Assembly: GCA_025362495.1 (NCBI GenBank)
Contig: JANYGI010000105.1
Span: forward strand, 1-59,054
Source of the DNA: Byssovorax sp.
GTDB taxonomy: Bacteria > Myxococcota_A > Polyangia > Polyangiales > Polyangiaceae
DNA length: 59,054 nucleotides
Direction of reading: 5' to 3'
The translations under genes and the position numbers were made by a program. Of this stretch, positions 9,926 to 19,800 are shown piece by piece; the first letter of the stretch is position 1, and each line of letters starts with the position of its first letter. The notes beneath the pieces are model-generated. The model did not search any database, was not told the DNA's origin, and saw only the letters and a program-made list of their open reading frames with translations.

Positions 9926-11491
9926 TCATTTGGGGATGTTGCCCGGCGACGAAGGCTGGAGGTTCTTCTGGATCGCCTCCAGATCGCAGGCCTGGAGATA
10001 CGTGGTCATCACGGAGGCGCGGCGGGGCAACAGCACCTCGGTCAGGGCAGGGGAGAGGGTGCCGTGCTCGTCGATGTGGACCTCACCGAGGCTGTTCGGC
10101 CACACGAGGCCACAGCCGATCTTCCGGTCGGATCCGAGGAATTGCGTGGGAGCGTGGCAGCCGGCGCAGGTCTGCGTCGCGGCGCGATCGAGGATGGATC
10201 GCGCCGTGAGCGGATCGTCCTTGGGGCAGGCCGACTCGACGTTCATGGCCGCGATTTGCTGGTTGATCCCGGAGAGCAGCGCGCTCGCGTCGCCGCCGCT
10301 CGTGACGTGGCTCCAGTAGCCGGACTGCGCGGCGCCGCCGATGGCGCTCTCGCCGCCGAAGTAGCCGCTCATCATCGACATGCGGATCCTGGCGACGTTC
10401 CTCGCGCCCAGGCTGGGCACCTGCTGCGACACGAACTCGCCGCGGAACTGCGCCGCGAGCGGCGTGTTCGTGGTCGAGTCGAAGAGCTCGGGCAGAGGGG
10501 CGTTCTTCGTCGTCGAGGGGAGGAACGAGATCCGAGCCTCGCTGTTCGTGGAGGCGTTGGTGATGCGGAACTCCCGCATTTCAAAGGGGAACTGCATGTG
10601 CTGGCTCAACCGCACCTGGCCGGTCGTGGCGCCGGTGTAGGGATCGTCGTCGCTCCCGAAGAGGCCATAGCTCGCGGGGGAGACGACGGGGTTGAAGCCG
10701 GGGAGGCCCTTGAAATAGAACTGCTCGAGGCGCTGCGCGAGGACGGCAGGGTCCTTGACCTGATCGAGGCCGGCCCACATCTCGGCGACGGGGCGGCAGG
10801 CGTCGATGTTGCCACCGGAGGGCGACTGGAGCGCCCCCTCGAAGATCAGAAAGACGCGATTGCCAGGATCGGTGCGGCCAGACCACTTGGCGAAGATGAT
10901 CCGGTATTCGCCGCAGCCCTGGAGGCTGGAGGGCATGAGATCGAAGCGGTTGACGACGGCGACGGGAGCGAAGTAGTCGGGCGAGCCCGGAGTGAAGAGC
11001 CCGGCGCTCTTGGCGAGGGCGCCCTCGGCGCGCGGGCAATCGACCGGAGAGCCGTTCTTGAACGCGGGGTTCGTGGGATCGTCACAGTGCGGGACGTCGG
11101 CGAAGGCGCTGCCTTGCAGGGTGTTCTCGGTGTCGAAGAGCTGCTGGACGAGCTGCTCGGGCGTCGTCACCTTGTCGCCGCCGAGGGCGAGCAGCTGCGT
11201 GAGCACGCGCTCGAGCGTGAAGCCCTGGAGCGCGGCCGGATCGGTGACGATCAGCGCGGAGCCGTGGTTCGCGACCGAGAGCTTGGGATTGCATGCCGCG
11301 GCCGGGAGCGTCGGAAACAGGGTGTTATCGGGCGGCGGTGCTGTCGGGAGCCCCGTCGCGGGCGTCTGGCCGAGCGGCTCGTCGTTGCTGCCTGGATCCA
11401 TGGTGACGTTGCACCCGGCGAGTCCGATCCCCGCGAGCGCAGCGGCGGGGACGAATCGAGCAGCGAGCCTTCGGGCGCGTGATGCGTTCAT
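9926..11491 (-). CDS. Lipoprotein with one c-type haem motif
   Basis: 521 aa. The start has a GGAGATCCC ribosome binding site. The N-terminal signal ends in a clean lipobox (GIGLAGCN), so the mature protein is lipid-anchored outside the cytoplasm. One CxxCH motif (TCAGCHAPTQF, residue ~440) could attach a c-type haem. The rest is not recognised; it contains FDLMPSSLQGCGEYRIIFAKWSG and a repeated pattern of polar loops. Similar long lipoproteins with a single CxxCH near the C-terminus occur widely in myxobacteria. It lies downstream of kamE on the same strand, but with a 139-bp gap, so co-transcription is uncertain. Confidence 0.8.
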   Translation of the reverse strand: MNASRARRLAARFVPAAALAGIGLAGCNVTMDPGSNDEPLGQTPATGLPTAPPPDNTLFPTLPAAACNPKLSVANHGSALIVTDPAALQGFTLERVLTQLLALGGDKVTTPEQLVQQLFDTENTLQGSAFADVPHCDDPTNPAFKNGSPVDCPRAEGALAKSAGLFTPGSPDYFAPVAVVNRFDLMPSSLQGCGEYRIIFAKWSGRTDPGNRVFLIFEGALQSPSGGNIDACRPVAEMWAGLDQVKDPAVLAQRLEQFYFKGLPGFNPVVSPASYGLFGSDDDPYTGATTGQVRLSQHMQFPFEMREFRITNASTNSEARISFLPSTTKNAPLPELFDSTTNTPLAAQFRGEFVSQQVPSLGARNVARIRMSMMSGYFGGESAIGGAAQSGYWSHVTSGGDASALLSGINQQIAAMNVESACPKDDPLTARSILDRAATQTCAGCHAPTQFLGSDRKIGCGLVWPNSLGEVHIDEHGTLSPALTEVLLPRRASVMTTYLQACDLEAIQKNLQPSSPGNIPK

Positions 11492-11630
11492 GGGATCTCC
11501 AGTCAGGATCGCGTCGCTGAAGCAGGGAGCGAGCCGCGCTCGACCAGAGTATGCGGTGACGGTGTGCGGTCAAGCACACTGGTAAAATCCAGTGTTGACG
11601 CTCGGTTGCGAGGCGTCGACCCGCCCGCGA

Positions 11631-12365
11631 CTACGTCCGTCCGACGAGGCGCTCGACCAGGTACGAAGCGACGGTGAGGGGCTTGGTCCCGGGGCCGAAC
11701 CCGGCGTCGAAGCCGAGATCGACGGCGAGCTGATGATCGATGCGCGGGCCGCCGAGGAGGAGGATGAACCTGTCGCGCAGGCCCTCTTTGACCATCAGCT
11801 CGACCAGCGCGGCCGAGTTTTCCTTGTGGCAGTTGCGCTGCGTGATCACCTGAGAGACGAGGATGGCGTCGGCGCCGAGGGCGCTCGCGCGGGCGATGAG
11901 CTCGTGGTTCTCGACCTGGGCGCCGAGGTTGTGGGCGTCGAAGCTCTTGTAGCTTTCGAGGCCTTTTTCCCCGGCGAAACCCTTGTAATTGAGGATCGCG
12001 TCGATGCCGACGGTGTGGGCGTCGCTGCCGGTGCAGGCGCCGACGACGACGATCTTGCGGCCCAATTTTTTCGCCGAGGCCTCGATCTCTTCGCGCGTGA
12101 GGGGCTGCGCGGCGAGCTCTTCGACGTGGATGTCGGCCAGGTTTACCGTGTGGGGCGAGCGGCCGTAAGCGACGAAATACGTGTGCTCCTTCGCGCACTG
12201 CTCCATGGTGGCGATGAGCGCGTCCTTGAGGCCGTGGGCCTCGGCGAAGCGCTTGGCGGCCTCGCGCGCGCGATCGCCCGGGAGGATCTCCAGGGTGAAC
12301 GACATCTGCACCATGCCGTCCCCCTCGCGGTCGCCGTACGCTCGAAGCAGCTTGTTCTCGGCCAT
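11631..12365 (-). CDS. kamE: Lysine 5,6-aminomutase beta subunit (B12-binding)
   Basis: 244 aa from the ATG at 12365 (a GTG lies one codon upstream). This is the cobalamin-binding subunit of the adenosylcobalamin- and PLP-dependent aminomutase that moves the terminal amino group of D-lysine or beta-lysine to the adjacent carbon. The base-off B12 motif DxHxxG is seen as DAHTVG, with the matching Ser (ILVSQVITQRN) and GG (LLLGGPRID) positions of the Rossmann fold. The Lys in ESYKSFDAHNLG is likely the PLP Schiff-base lysine of KamE (assigned by analogy). It follows kamD by 47 bp and is probably co-transcribed. Confidence 0.92.
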   Translation of the reverse strand: MAENKLLRAYGDREGDGMVQMSFTLEILPGDRAREAAKRFAEAHGLKDALIATMEQCAKEHTYFVAYGRSPHTVNLADIHVEELAAQPLTREEIEASAKKLGRKIVVVGACTGSDAHTVGIDAILNYKGFAGEKGLESYKSFDAHNLGAQVENHELIARASALGADAILVSQVITQRNCHKENSAALVELMVKEGLRDRFILLLGGPRIDHQLAVDLGFDAGFGPGTKPLTVASYLVERLVGRT

Positions 12366-12412
12366 CACACGCCTTTACCAAACTCGCGGCCGGGTTGCCA
12401 CGAAGGCGGGAA

Positions 12413-13957
12413 TCAGGGTTTTTCGAGGACGTCGAGGATCGGGTTCACGTACTCGGGGTGGCGCTCGGCGACGCCCTTGTAGCCTTTGCCGCCCGTGCGG
12501 GTGCGCTTGACGTCGCCGAAGGCGCCGCGGCCGATGGCGTCCCAGATGGTGTCGCGCTTGACCTCTGCGAGCTGCTGGTGCGCGCTGGCGAGGACCTCGC
12601 GGGCGCGGGTCTCGACGATGCCGTCGGGCTTCCACTGGATCTCGTCGCCGAGGTGCCGCGCGGTGCCGAAGACGTAGCGGGCGCTCTTGAGCGAGAGATA
12701 ACGATCCATGAGCAGGGGCGTGTGGATGGCCTCGCTGAACATGCCGAGCAGCTCGATCGACTGGTTGGTGGCGACGCCGACGAGGTTGAACATCGCGTCG
12801 TGGACGTGGCTGTGAAAGATGTCGCCCGTCTTGAACTTGGTGGGCGGCATCCACTTGATCGGGTGGCGATCGAAGATCTGACGGACGAGCTGCGCCTGCG
12901 AGATTTCGAGGAGGAAGCTGTCTTCGAGCCAGGGGTTGATCTCGAAGGCGTGGCCGAGCCCCATCTGCTCTTCCTTGAGCCCCGCGCGGAGGGCGAAGGC
13001 CTCGTTGACGAACTGCGACGCGAGGACGGTGTGGGCCTTCTCGACGGCGTCCGCGGTGGTGAGGTAGTTGTCCTCGCCGGTGTTGATGGTGATGCCGGAG
13101 CGGGCGATGATCCGCCGCGAGAAGTACTGATCGACGAACGTCCGCTGCATGTTGATGTCGCGGAAGAGGATGCCGTACATGGCGTCGTTGAGGAGCATGT
13201 CGAGGCGCTCCACCGCGGCCATCCAGGCGATCTCGCTCATGCAGAGGCCGGACGAGTAGTTGGTCTGGGCGCAGTACTGGCCCGTCTCGCGGCTGGCTTC
13301 GTCGCAGGCGTCGCGGATGATCTTGAAGTTGGCCTGGGTGGCGAAGGTGCCGCCGTAGCCCTCGGTCGTGGGGCCCTCGGGGACGTAGTCGAGGAGGGAC
13401 TGCGCCGTCGCGCGGATCACGGCGATGATGTCGGCGCCGGCGAAGCGCGCGGCCTTCGCTTGCAGGGCGTCGTCGTAGATGTTGCCCGTGGCGACGATGA
13501 CGTACTTGAGCGGCGTCGCGCCGACCTGGTGCCGGGCCTTGAAGGCCTCGCGATCGACGCGGGCGCGGTCGATGCGCGCGATGGCCTCGGCCGTGGCGGA
13601 CTCGAGCGCGTGGCGCGCCGCCGCGGGCGTGACGCTGCCGTCGTCGTCGAGCTCGCCGCCGTAGGCGATGGCCTCGGCGGCCTCTTGCACCGAGGCGGCG
13701 CCGAGGACGAGGCCGCGCCCGAGGAAGTAGGCGACGCCGCGGCCGGTGAGGCCCTTTTCATGGAGGCGATCCACGAGCTTGTTCGCGAGCGGCGTGCCCT
13801 CGGCGTCGGCCCCGACGACGCCGTAGGCGCGGGCGACGGTGCGCTCGACGCCGACGGTGGTGTGCCGATCGATGAAATGCTGGACGTCGTCGGCGATGTC
13901 CGCGGCGAACCCGCGACAAGCCGCGACGATCGCGGGATCCATGGGGACGTTGGCCAT
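12413..13957 (-). CDS. kamD: Lysine 5,6-aminomutase alpha subunit
   Basis: 514 aa, the usual size for KamD. It forms the TIM-barrel catalytic subunit that pairs with KamE. Recognisable stretches are DDVQHFIDRHTTVGVERTVAR near the start, then GVAYFLGRGLVLGAASVQEA, KYVIVATGNIYDDALQAKAA, and HSHVHDAMFNLVGVATNQ. The start has an AGGGGA ribosome binding site. Other genes of the fermentative lysine pathway (kdd, kce, kal) and the KamB/KamC-type accessory genes are not in the window, so the pathway served here is unknown. Confidence 0.92.
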   Translation of the reverse strand: MANVPMDPAIVAACRGFAADIADDVQHFIDRHTTVGVERTVARAYGVVGADAEGTPLANKLVDRLHEKGLTGRGVAYFLGRGLVLGAASVQEAAEAIAYGGELDDDGSVTPAAARHALESATAEAIARIDRARVDREAFKARHQVGATPLKYVIVATGNIYDDALQAKAARFAGADIIAVIRATAQSLLDYVPEGPTTEGYGGTFATQANFKIIRDACDEASRETGQYCAQTNYSSGLCMSEIAWMAAVERLDMLLNDAMYGILFRDINMQRTFVDQYFSRRIIARSGITINTGEDNYLTTADAVEKAHTVLASQFVNEAFALRAGLKEEQMGLGHAFEINPWLEDSFLLEISQAQLVRQIFDRHPIKWMPPTKFKTGDIFHSHVHDAMFNLVGVATNQSIELLGMFSEAIHTPLLMDRYLSLKSARYVFGTARHLGDEIQWKPDGIVETRAREVLASAHQQLAEVKRDTIWDAIGRGAFGDVKRTRTGGKGYKGVAERHPEYVNPILDVLEKP

Positions 13958-14039
13958 CGTGCGGTCCCCTGCTCCCGTGAGGAGTCGGCGTCAACTTCTC
14001 CGGGATCACCCGCCTGACGCGTGCCGGCGCTGTCGGGTA

Positions 14040-14095
14040 AGACGCCATCTCGGAGGATGGTCTCCGGGTTTTTCGGCTCCGGTCTTTTTTCGGGG
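14040..14095. other. Structured, T-tract-rich segment between kamD and the divergent lipoprotein
   Basis: CCATC (14045-14049) pairs with GATGG (14056-14060), extended by AGA/TCT after a 2-nt bulge. Two GC-rich stretches each followed by T5-T6 (CCGGGTTTTT and CCGGTCTTTTTT) come next. It lies just upstream of the plus-strand lipoprotein start and in the 5' region of kamD. A leader or attenuator-like element is possible; I see no B12- or lysine-riboswitch core. Confidence 0.25.
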
Positions 14096-14104
14096 GGTGA
14101 GCAC

Positions 14105-15541
14105 ATGGCTCGACGACTCTGGCTGTTCGGGGTTCTCGCGGCGACGGCGCTGGGCTGCGCGGGTGAGCCGGGGGCGCCCGGCGCCAAGGGCGACCCGGGA
14201 CCGAAGGGCGACGACGGCGCGCCGAGCGGAGGGAGCGAGGCGGCCTCGCTGAGCGCGGTGGTGCCCGCCTCGGTGTTCCTCGCGCGCGCCGTCGAGGTGA
14301 CGTTGAGCGGCGCGGGCACGGCCTGGACCGAGAAGACCACGGCGGACTTCGGCCCGGGCATCGAGGTCGCCAAGCTGACCGTGGCGAGCCCGACCGCGCT
14401 CGTGGCCAGCCTCGTCGTGGCGGCGGACGCGGCGACCGGCCCGCGCGACGTGAAGGTCGTCGAGGGCGCGGAAGAGCTGGTTTACAAGGGTGCTTTTCGC
14501 GTCGACGCGCCGCTCCGGTTGACGCTGGTGGGCGAGCCGGCGCAGGGGAGCATCTTCGTCGTGCACGCGCGCGGGCTCGATTTCGAGACGCCGTTCGACG
14601 TGACCCAGTCGGGCAGCGTCTTCACGCCCACGTACCCGGACCTGTCGCTGACGACGTCGCCGGGCGTCAGCGCGGCGGTCACGAACGCCAGCGAGTACGT
14701 GGTGGACTATCAGGTGTTCGTCGACGTCGACGCCGCCGCGAGCCCGGTGACGGCCGACCTCGTCAGCGGGCCCGAGGGCGATCAGGTCGAGTTCCCGTTC
14801 CCCGCGGCGTTCGCGATCTCCGCCCGCGCTCCGACGCCGCTCCTCGCAGGGAAAACGAAGAAGATCACGCTCGCTCACCCCGGCGACAGCGCGCTGCTCT
14901 CGTACACGCCGAGCGCCGCGAAGCTGATGATCATCGACGTCGGATCGAGCACCGCCGACATGAACGCGACGCCGGCCGGGTACTTCCTGCCCGCGAGCGG
15001 GAAGTTCGCTGACCGCTTCGCGACCGCGTCGGGCGCGACGTTCGCGTCGAGCTCGATCACGCCCTATTACGCGGTGTATACCGACTATTTTGCGTACGCG
15101 GGGTACGAGCTCGACGTCACCGCGACCGAGACCGCCGCGATGGGCGGCGCCGAGACCGAGCCCAACGACAGCAAGAACCTGGCGATCACCAACGGCGCGG
15201 TGTCGGCGCCGTGGGTGACGAAGTCGGCGACGCTGAAGGACGCGTCGGACGAGGACTGGTACGCGGTGAGCCTCGGCGCGACCGACGTGGGCAAATCGAT
15301 CCGCGTGCAGACGAGCGGCCTCGATCCGCGCACCGACACGGTGGTGGACATCTTCGAGGAGCAGGGAAACACGCTGATTCCCATGGGGCCGAAGGGGAAC
15401 CCGAGCGACGACGCGGGCTACCTCGACGAGCTGACGAGCATCCCGACGGCGTCGATGGGCACGTATTTCGTGAAGGTGTCGGCGTCGCCGTACTTCGATC
15501 CGGCGCACATCGTTTACGACGTGATCATCCGGCTAGAGTGA
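14105..15541 (+). CDS. Lipoprotein with collagen-like repeats and a C-terminal PPC-like domain
   Basis: 478 aa from the ATG at 14105, preceded by a GGGGGGTGA ribosome binding site. The signal ends in a lipobox (ATALGC). Immediately after it comes a short Gly-X-Y run (GEPGAPGAKGDPGPKGDDG), as in bacterial collagen-like proteins. A beta-rich middle (IPT/Ig-like, with VVPASVFLARAVEVTLSG) follows. The last ~130 residues fit a bacterial pre-peptidase C-terminal (PPC) domain: AETEPNDSKN, DEDWYAVSL, DTVVDIFEE, TYFVKVSAS. Probably an exposed surface protein; no catalytic residues seen. Confidence 0.78.
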   Translation: MARRLWLFGVLAATALGCAGEPGAPGAKGDPGPKGDDGAPSGGSEAASLSAVVPASVFLARAVEVTLSGAGTAWTEKTTADFGPGIEVAKLTVASPTALVASLVVAADAATGPRDVKVVEGAEELVYKGAFRVDAPLRLTLVGEPAQGSIFVVHARGLDFETPFDVTQSGSVFTPTYPDLSLTTSPGVSAAVTNASEYVVDYQVFVDVDAAASPVTADLVSGPEGDQVEFPFPAAFAISARAPTPLLAGKTKKITLAHPGDSALLSYTPSAAKLMIIDVGSSTADMNATPAGYFLPASGKFADRFATASGATFASSSITPYYAVYTDYFAYAGYELDVTATETAAMGGAETEPNDSKNLAITNGAVSAPWVTKSATLKDASDEDWYAVSLGATDVGKSIRVQTSGLDPRTDTVVDIFEEQGNTLIPMGPKGNPSDDAGYLDELTSIPTASMGTYFVKVSASPYFDPAHIVYDVIIRLE

Positions 15542-15550
15542 GCGGCGCTG

Positions 15551-16762
15551 TCAGGCGATGGCGCGGAGCGCGGCGAGGAGCTCGTCGAGCGAGGCGCCGT
15601 CGCTCTGCGCGAGCGCGGCCGTCGATCGGGCGAGCGCCGCGGTGAGGGTCTTCGCGTCCGACTCGATCGGCGTGGCCATGATCGCGGCGGCCTCGGCGCG
15701 CGTGACCTCGGCGGCGAGGGCCTCGAGCTCGCTCTGACCTTCGCCACGGGAGCGCGCGCTGCGTGCCACGGCGCCCGCGGCCTCGGCGACCTCGGCGATC
15801 GTCGCGCGCGCGGCGTGGCGGACCTGGACGACCTCGACGCGCTCGAGGACCGCGGTGAACGCGCCGCGGAGCGCGGCGAGATCGGTCGTGGAGAGCGTCC
15901 ACGGATCTTCCGCGGAGCCGGCGGAGATGCAGGTCGGCCGCCGCGCCGCGAGCCCGTCGAGCGCGCCCTGAGCCGCGGTGACCTCGTCCAGGAACGCACG
16001 GATCGCGGCGGCCGCCGGATCGAGGCGAGCCTTGATTTCGAGGCTGGATGCGCCGTGTGCGCGATCGAGGTGCTCGAGGCCGAGCGTGACCTCGCTCGGG
16101 CGTCGGCGCGCGAGGCGGCGGAGGGGCTCGTTGCAGGCGAGGCGATACGCGGCGACCTCGGCGGCGACGAGGACGCGCTGGCCCAGCTCGAGCTTGGTGG
16201 CGATCTCGTCGTGGGCCTGGCGGATCTCGGCGCCGAGCGGCGTGGCGGTCTCGACGCCGAGCGCGCGACGCTTCTCGACGAGGCCGTCGCGCGCGGAAGC
16301 GAGGCCGCCGAGGGCGATCTTGAGGCGATCGAGCGCGGCGTCGGCGTCGGCGATCTCGTCGACGAGGTCGCCTCCTTCGAGGCGCCGCGCGGCCCTGGCT
16401 TCGAGGCGGCGGGCGCTCGCGTGGCGTCCGGCGGTGAGGGCGTCGAGGCGACGACGACGGCCCGCAGCGAGCGCCGTGAGGCCGTTCGCCGTCGCGAGGA
16501 GCGCGCACGCTACCGACGATCCCAGCGCCGTCGAGGCGGCGATCGCCACCGCGAACGTGGGCACGAGCTCGCCGCCCGAGCCGGGCGCGCCGACGCGCAG
16601 CCCCACGATCGCCAGGCCCGCCGTGAGCAGCGCCGCGGCGATCCCCAGGCGCTTCGCCGCGCGATCGGCGGGCCCGAGCGCCGCGCGCGCGCCGCGCAGC
16701 GCCGTGAAGATCGTCATCGCGACGTAGGTCGCCGCGGTGCAGCCGACGATCAGCAGCACCAC
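15551..16762 (-). CDS. Membrane-anchored helical (coiled-coil) protein of unknown function
   Basis: 403 aa from a GTG at 16762. It has two N-terminal transmembrane segments (VLLIVGCTAATYVAMTIF and a second around residues 75-100), followed by ~300 residues of Ala/Glu/Arg-rich helix that is probably coiled coil. The reading frame continues upstream to the stop of the preceding gene and encodes further hydrophobic sequence (IALFGFLAGTLATGL). A CTG at 16819 overlapping that stop (CTGA) may therefore be the true start. It is translated in the same direction as the giant FecR-VIT-VWA gene and probably co-expressed with it. Confidence 0.6.
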   Translation of the reverse strand: MVLLIVGCTAATYVAMTIFTALRGARAALGPADRAAKRLGIAAALLTAGLAIVGLRVGAPGSGGELVPTFAVAIAASTALGSSVACALLATANGLTALAAGRRRRLDALTAGRHASARRLEARAARRLEGGDLVDEIADADAALDRLKIALGGLASARDGLVEKRRALGVETATPLGAEIRQAHDEIATKLELGQRVLVAAEVAAYRLACNEPLRRLARRRPSEVTLGLEHLDRAHGASSLEIKARLDPAAAAIRAFLDEVTAAQGALDGLAARRPTCISAGSAEDPWTLSTTDLAALRGAFTAVLERVEVVQVRHAARATIAEVAEAAGAVARSARSRGEGQSELEALAAEVTRAEAAAIMATPIESDAKTLTAALARSTAALAQSDGASLDELLAALRAIA

Positions 16763-16815
16763 CGAGAGCCCTGTCGCGAGCGTGCCCGCCAGGAAGCCGA
16801 AGAGGGCGATCTCGA

Positions 16816-19800
16816 TCAGAGAACGATCTCCTTCTCGGCGTTCGACAGCGTCCCCGGGTGGAGCTTGACCTGGAACGTTTTACCGTCCCACGTCAGCGTC
16901 TCGACCGTGAAATCGACGCCGCGCTTCGGCGGATCGCCTTGCCAGCGGACGACCCAGCGCACCCTCGGGAGATCGCCGAGCGGGAGTCGCGTCGCGGTCA
17001 CGCCCGCGGGGGCGGCCTCGGTCTTCTCGCCGAGAGGGGCCTCCTTTTCGCCGTCGAGCGTGACGAGCGCGAGCGCGGCGGCGTAGTCCTCCCAGATCAG
17101 GATCGAGAGGGCGCCCGGGCTGTCGAAGAGGCCGAGCTCCTTGAGCTTGCGGCCGACGCTGTCGGCCTGACCCGCGGGGGCCTGGGCGTCGGCGAGGAGG
17201 CGGCCGAGGCGCGCCGCCGAGAGCAGGCGAGCCCACGCGCGAGGATCGCTCGGGCCCGGCGTGCCTTCGGCCGAGGAGACCTGACGCTGGAGGCGGAGCG
17301 CCTCGTCGACGCGCCCGCTGCCGGCCGCGGCGGCGGCGAGGCGGAGCCACCCGAGCGCGTCTTGCGGGCCGGGCGTGCAGAGCTCGCCGCCCTGTCCACC
17401 CGGCGCCGGGGCCGCGCACGACGCGCTGTCCGCGAGCGTCTTGTACTGGCGATACGCCGCGGGATACCAGCCGTGCCGCAGGTACACGTCGCCGAGGAGG
17501 CGGCGCGAGTCGGCGCTCTGCGGATCGAACTCGACGATCTCCGAGTAGGTGCGGATGGCGTCGTCTTCGTAGCCGCTCGACGCGAGGACGTCGCCGAGCT
17601 CGAGCGACAGCGCCGGGCTCATGAAGCCGCGATCGCGGAGGCGGCGCCCGAGCGCGAGCGCCTCGTCCTTCTGGCCGGCGTCGGCGAGCGCATGGACGAG
17701 GCGGACCTCGCCCTGGGGATCGTCTTTGTGGCTCTGCACCTCGACGCGCAGGCGCGCCACGCGATCGCTCGGCCCGGGGATCGCCGCGAGATCGTTGTCG
17801 ATCGCGTCCCACGAGGTCTCGCCGCTGAAGAGCGCGCGGCGCACCACCACGACCGTCGCCGGATCGACGCTGCGGCGGAGGATCGTCTGGGCGACGAAGC
17901 GCTGCGTCTCGCGATCATCGGCGAAGTGCGCGAGCAGCGCCTCGACGGCGTGGGCGTCGCGCGCCTTGACCTGGATGAGCTGGAGCAGCGCGGCCTGCGC
18001 GCGCCAGTCGGGGAGCTCGCAGGTGACTCGCGCGCCGTCGTAGCGCGCGAGGAGATCGACCACCGCGTCGGTGCGCCGCAGGCGGTTCGACCAGATCACG
18101 ATCCGTTCGGCCAGGGGGCGTCGCGCGGAGTCGCTGCAGTTGCCGATGCTCGCGGTCTTCGAGAGCGTCGTCGCCTCGCGCGGCGGAGGAGGCACAGCCT
18201 TCACGGGCGCAGGAGGAGGCGGCGGCTCGCGGCGCGCGAGGGGGTCGAAGCGGCTCTGCGGTGACGGAGGCAGCGCGGCGGGCGCCTTCGCGAGGGCGGG
18301 CGCGACGCCGCTACCGGCGATGGTCATCGCGGGCTTGCCGGCGACGCCTTGCCCCCGGAACGCGAGGCCGCCGGGTGCGCCGGCTCCCCGCGTGGCGGCC
18401 GACTGGCCGATCGAGTCGAGCCCGATCGCGGACTTGTCGTCGGCGCGCGGACCGTCGGGCGCGGGGGACGACGGATCGGCCTCCTGCTTCGCTTTGACGT
18501 CGGCGGCGCCCTCGGCCATCGCCACCGGCGCCGCGGCCGCGGCCCGCGGCGGCGGCGGCATCGTCGCCTCCACGTGCTCCTCGCGCTGCTCCGACGCCGG
18601 CGCGGCGTCGCTCTTCGCGCAGCCCATACCCAGAACGGGCCACAGCGGCGCCATCGCGGCGACGATGTCGCGCTCCGTTGACGGCGTCAACGACGTGAGC
18701 CGCACGCCCCGCAGCGGCGAGCTACGGCGGCGGATCCCCTGCTGCGCGTAGGCCTGCTCGCTCTCGAGGGCGAGGGTGCTCGTGAACGGCGTCACCAGCC
18801 CGTACTCCAGCCCGAGCTCGACGATCTTGCCGCGGTGCTCCTCGGGATCCGCGGAAGAGCCGAGCAGGCGCCGCATCTTCTCGGCGGCCCACAGCCGCGG
18901 CACCAGCGCCGCGCCCACGCCCGCGTCGAGCTCGATCCGGTACTCGCGCGCGAAGTCCTGACCGCCGATGCGGCCCTTCATGGTGGCCTTTTCGGGGAGC
19001 GCGTGGTGCGTGCGCGCGAGGAGCACGACCTCCTCGCCGCGCGAGACCTTGCCCGCGGCGCTGAGCATCGGCTCGTCGAGGCCGGCGCCGAGGTCCATCG
19101 TCAGATCGGTGATCGTCGGCGTCTTGATCGCGCCGGCGAGGCGGAGCACCTCGGAGGTCGAGCCCTCGACGTCGTCGATGCGAAACGCCTGACCGCCGCC
19201 GACGCGCGCCAGCTCGTGCAGCAGCGCGTGGTTGGCGTTGGGGCCGACGCCGACCGTGAAAAAGCGGGCCCGCGACGCCGCGAGCGATCGGCGCAGGCGC
19301 TCGGCGAGGCGGTCGCCGGAGACCTCGCCCGACGTCGCGAGCCCGTCGCCGATGTAGATCACCGCGGGCTGCTCCGTGCCGTGGACGCGGCCGAGGGCGG
19401 CGTCGAACAGCGCCCCGAGATCGGTGGCGCCGCCGGCCGCGTGCTCGGCGAGCCGCTCGAGCGCGGCGGCGATCTCTTTCTCGCTCGCGTCGGCGAGGCC
19501 GTCCTTCGGGTAGAGCACCGTCGGCTTCGTATCGAGCGCGATCAGCGTGAAATGATCCTGCGGCGACATGGCGCGGAGGATGGCCTCGGCGGCCGCCGTC
19601 TTCTGCTGGCGCGACGACTCGTCGGCCGACGCCGAGGTGTCGACCACGACCGCGAGATCGGTGGGCAGCTCCTTCACGCCGGCCCAGTCGATGTCGGGCG
19701 CGTAGCGGGCCATCAGGTAGTCGGCGCGATCGCCGCCGGCCGAGAACCTGGCCACGCGGAGCGCCCCGCTGTTCGTCTTGAGCTGGCCTTCGAGCTGGAA

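Noticed and set aside
13958-14104. B12 or lysine riboswitch upstream of kamD
   Set aside because: The region has a hairpin and T-tracts but none of the conserved core elements of these riboswitches that I could recognise.
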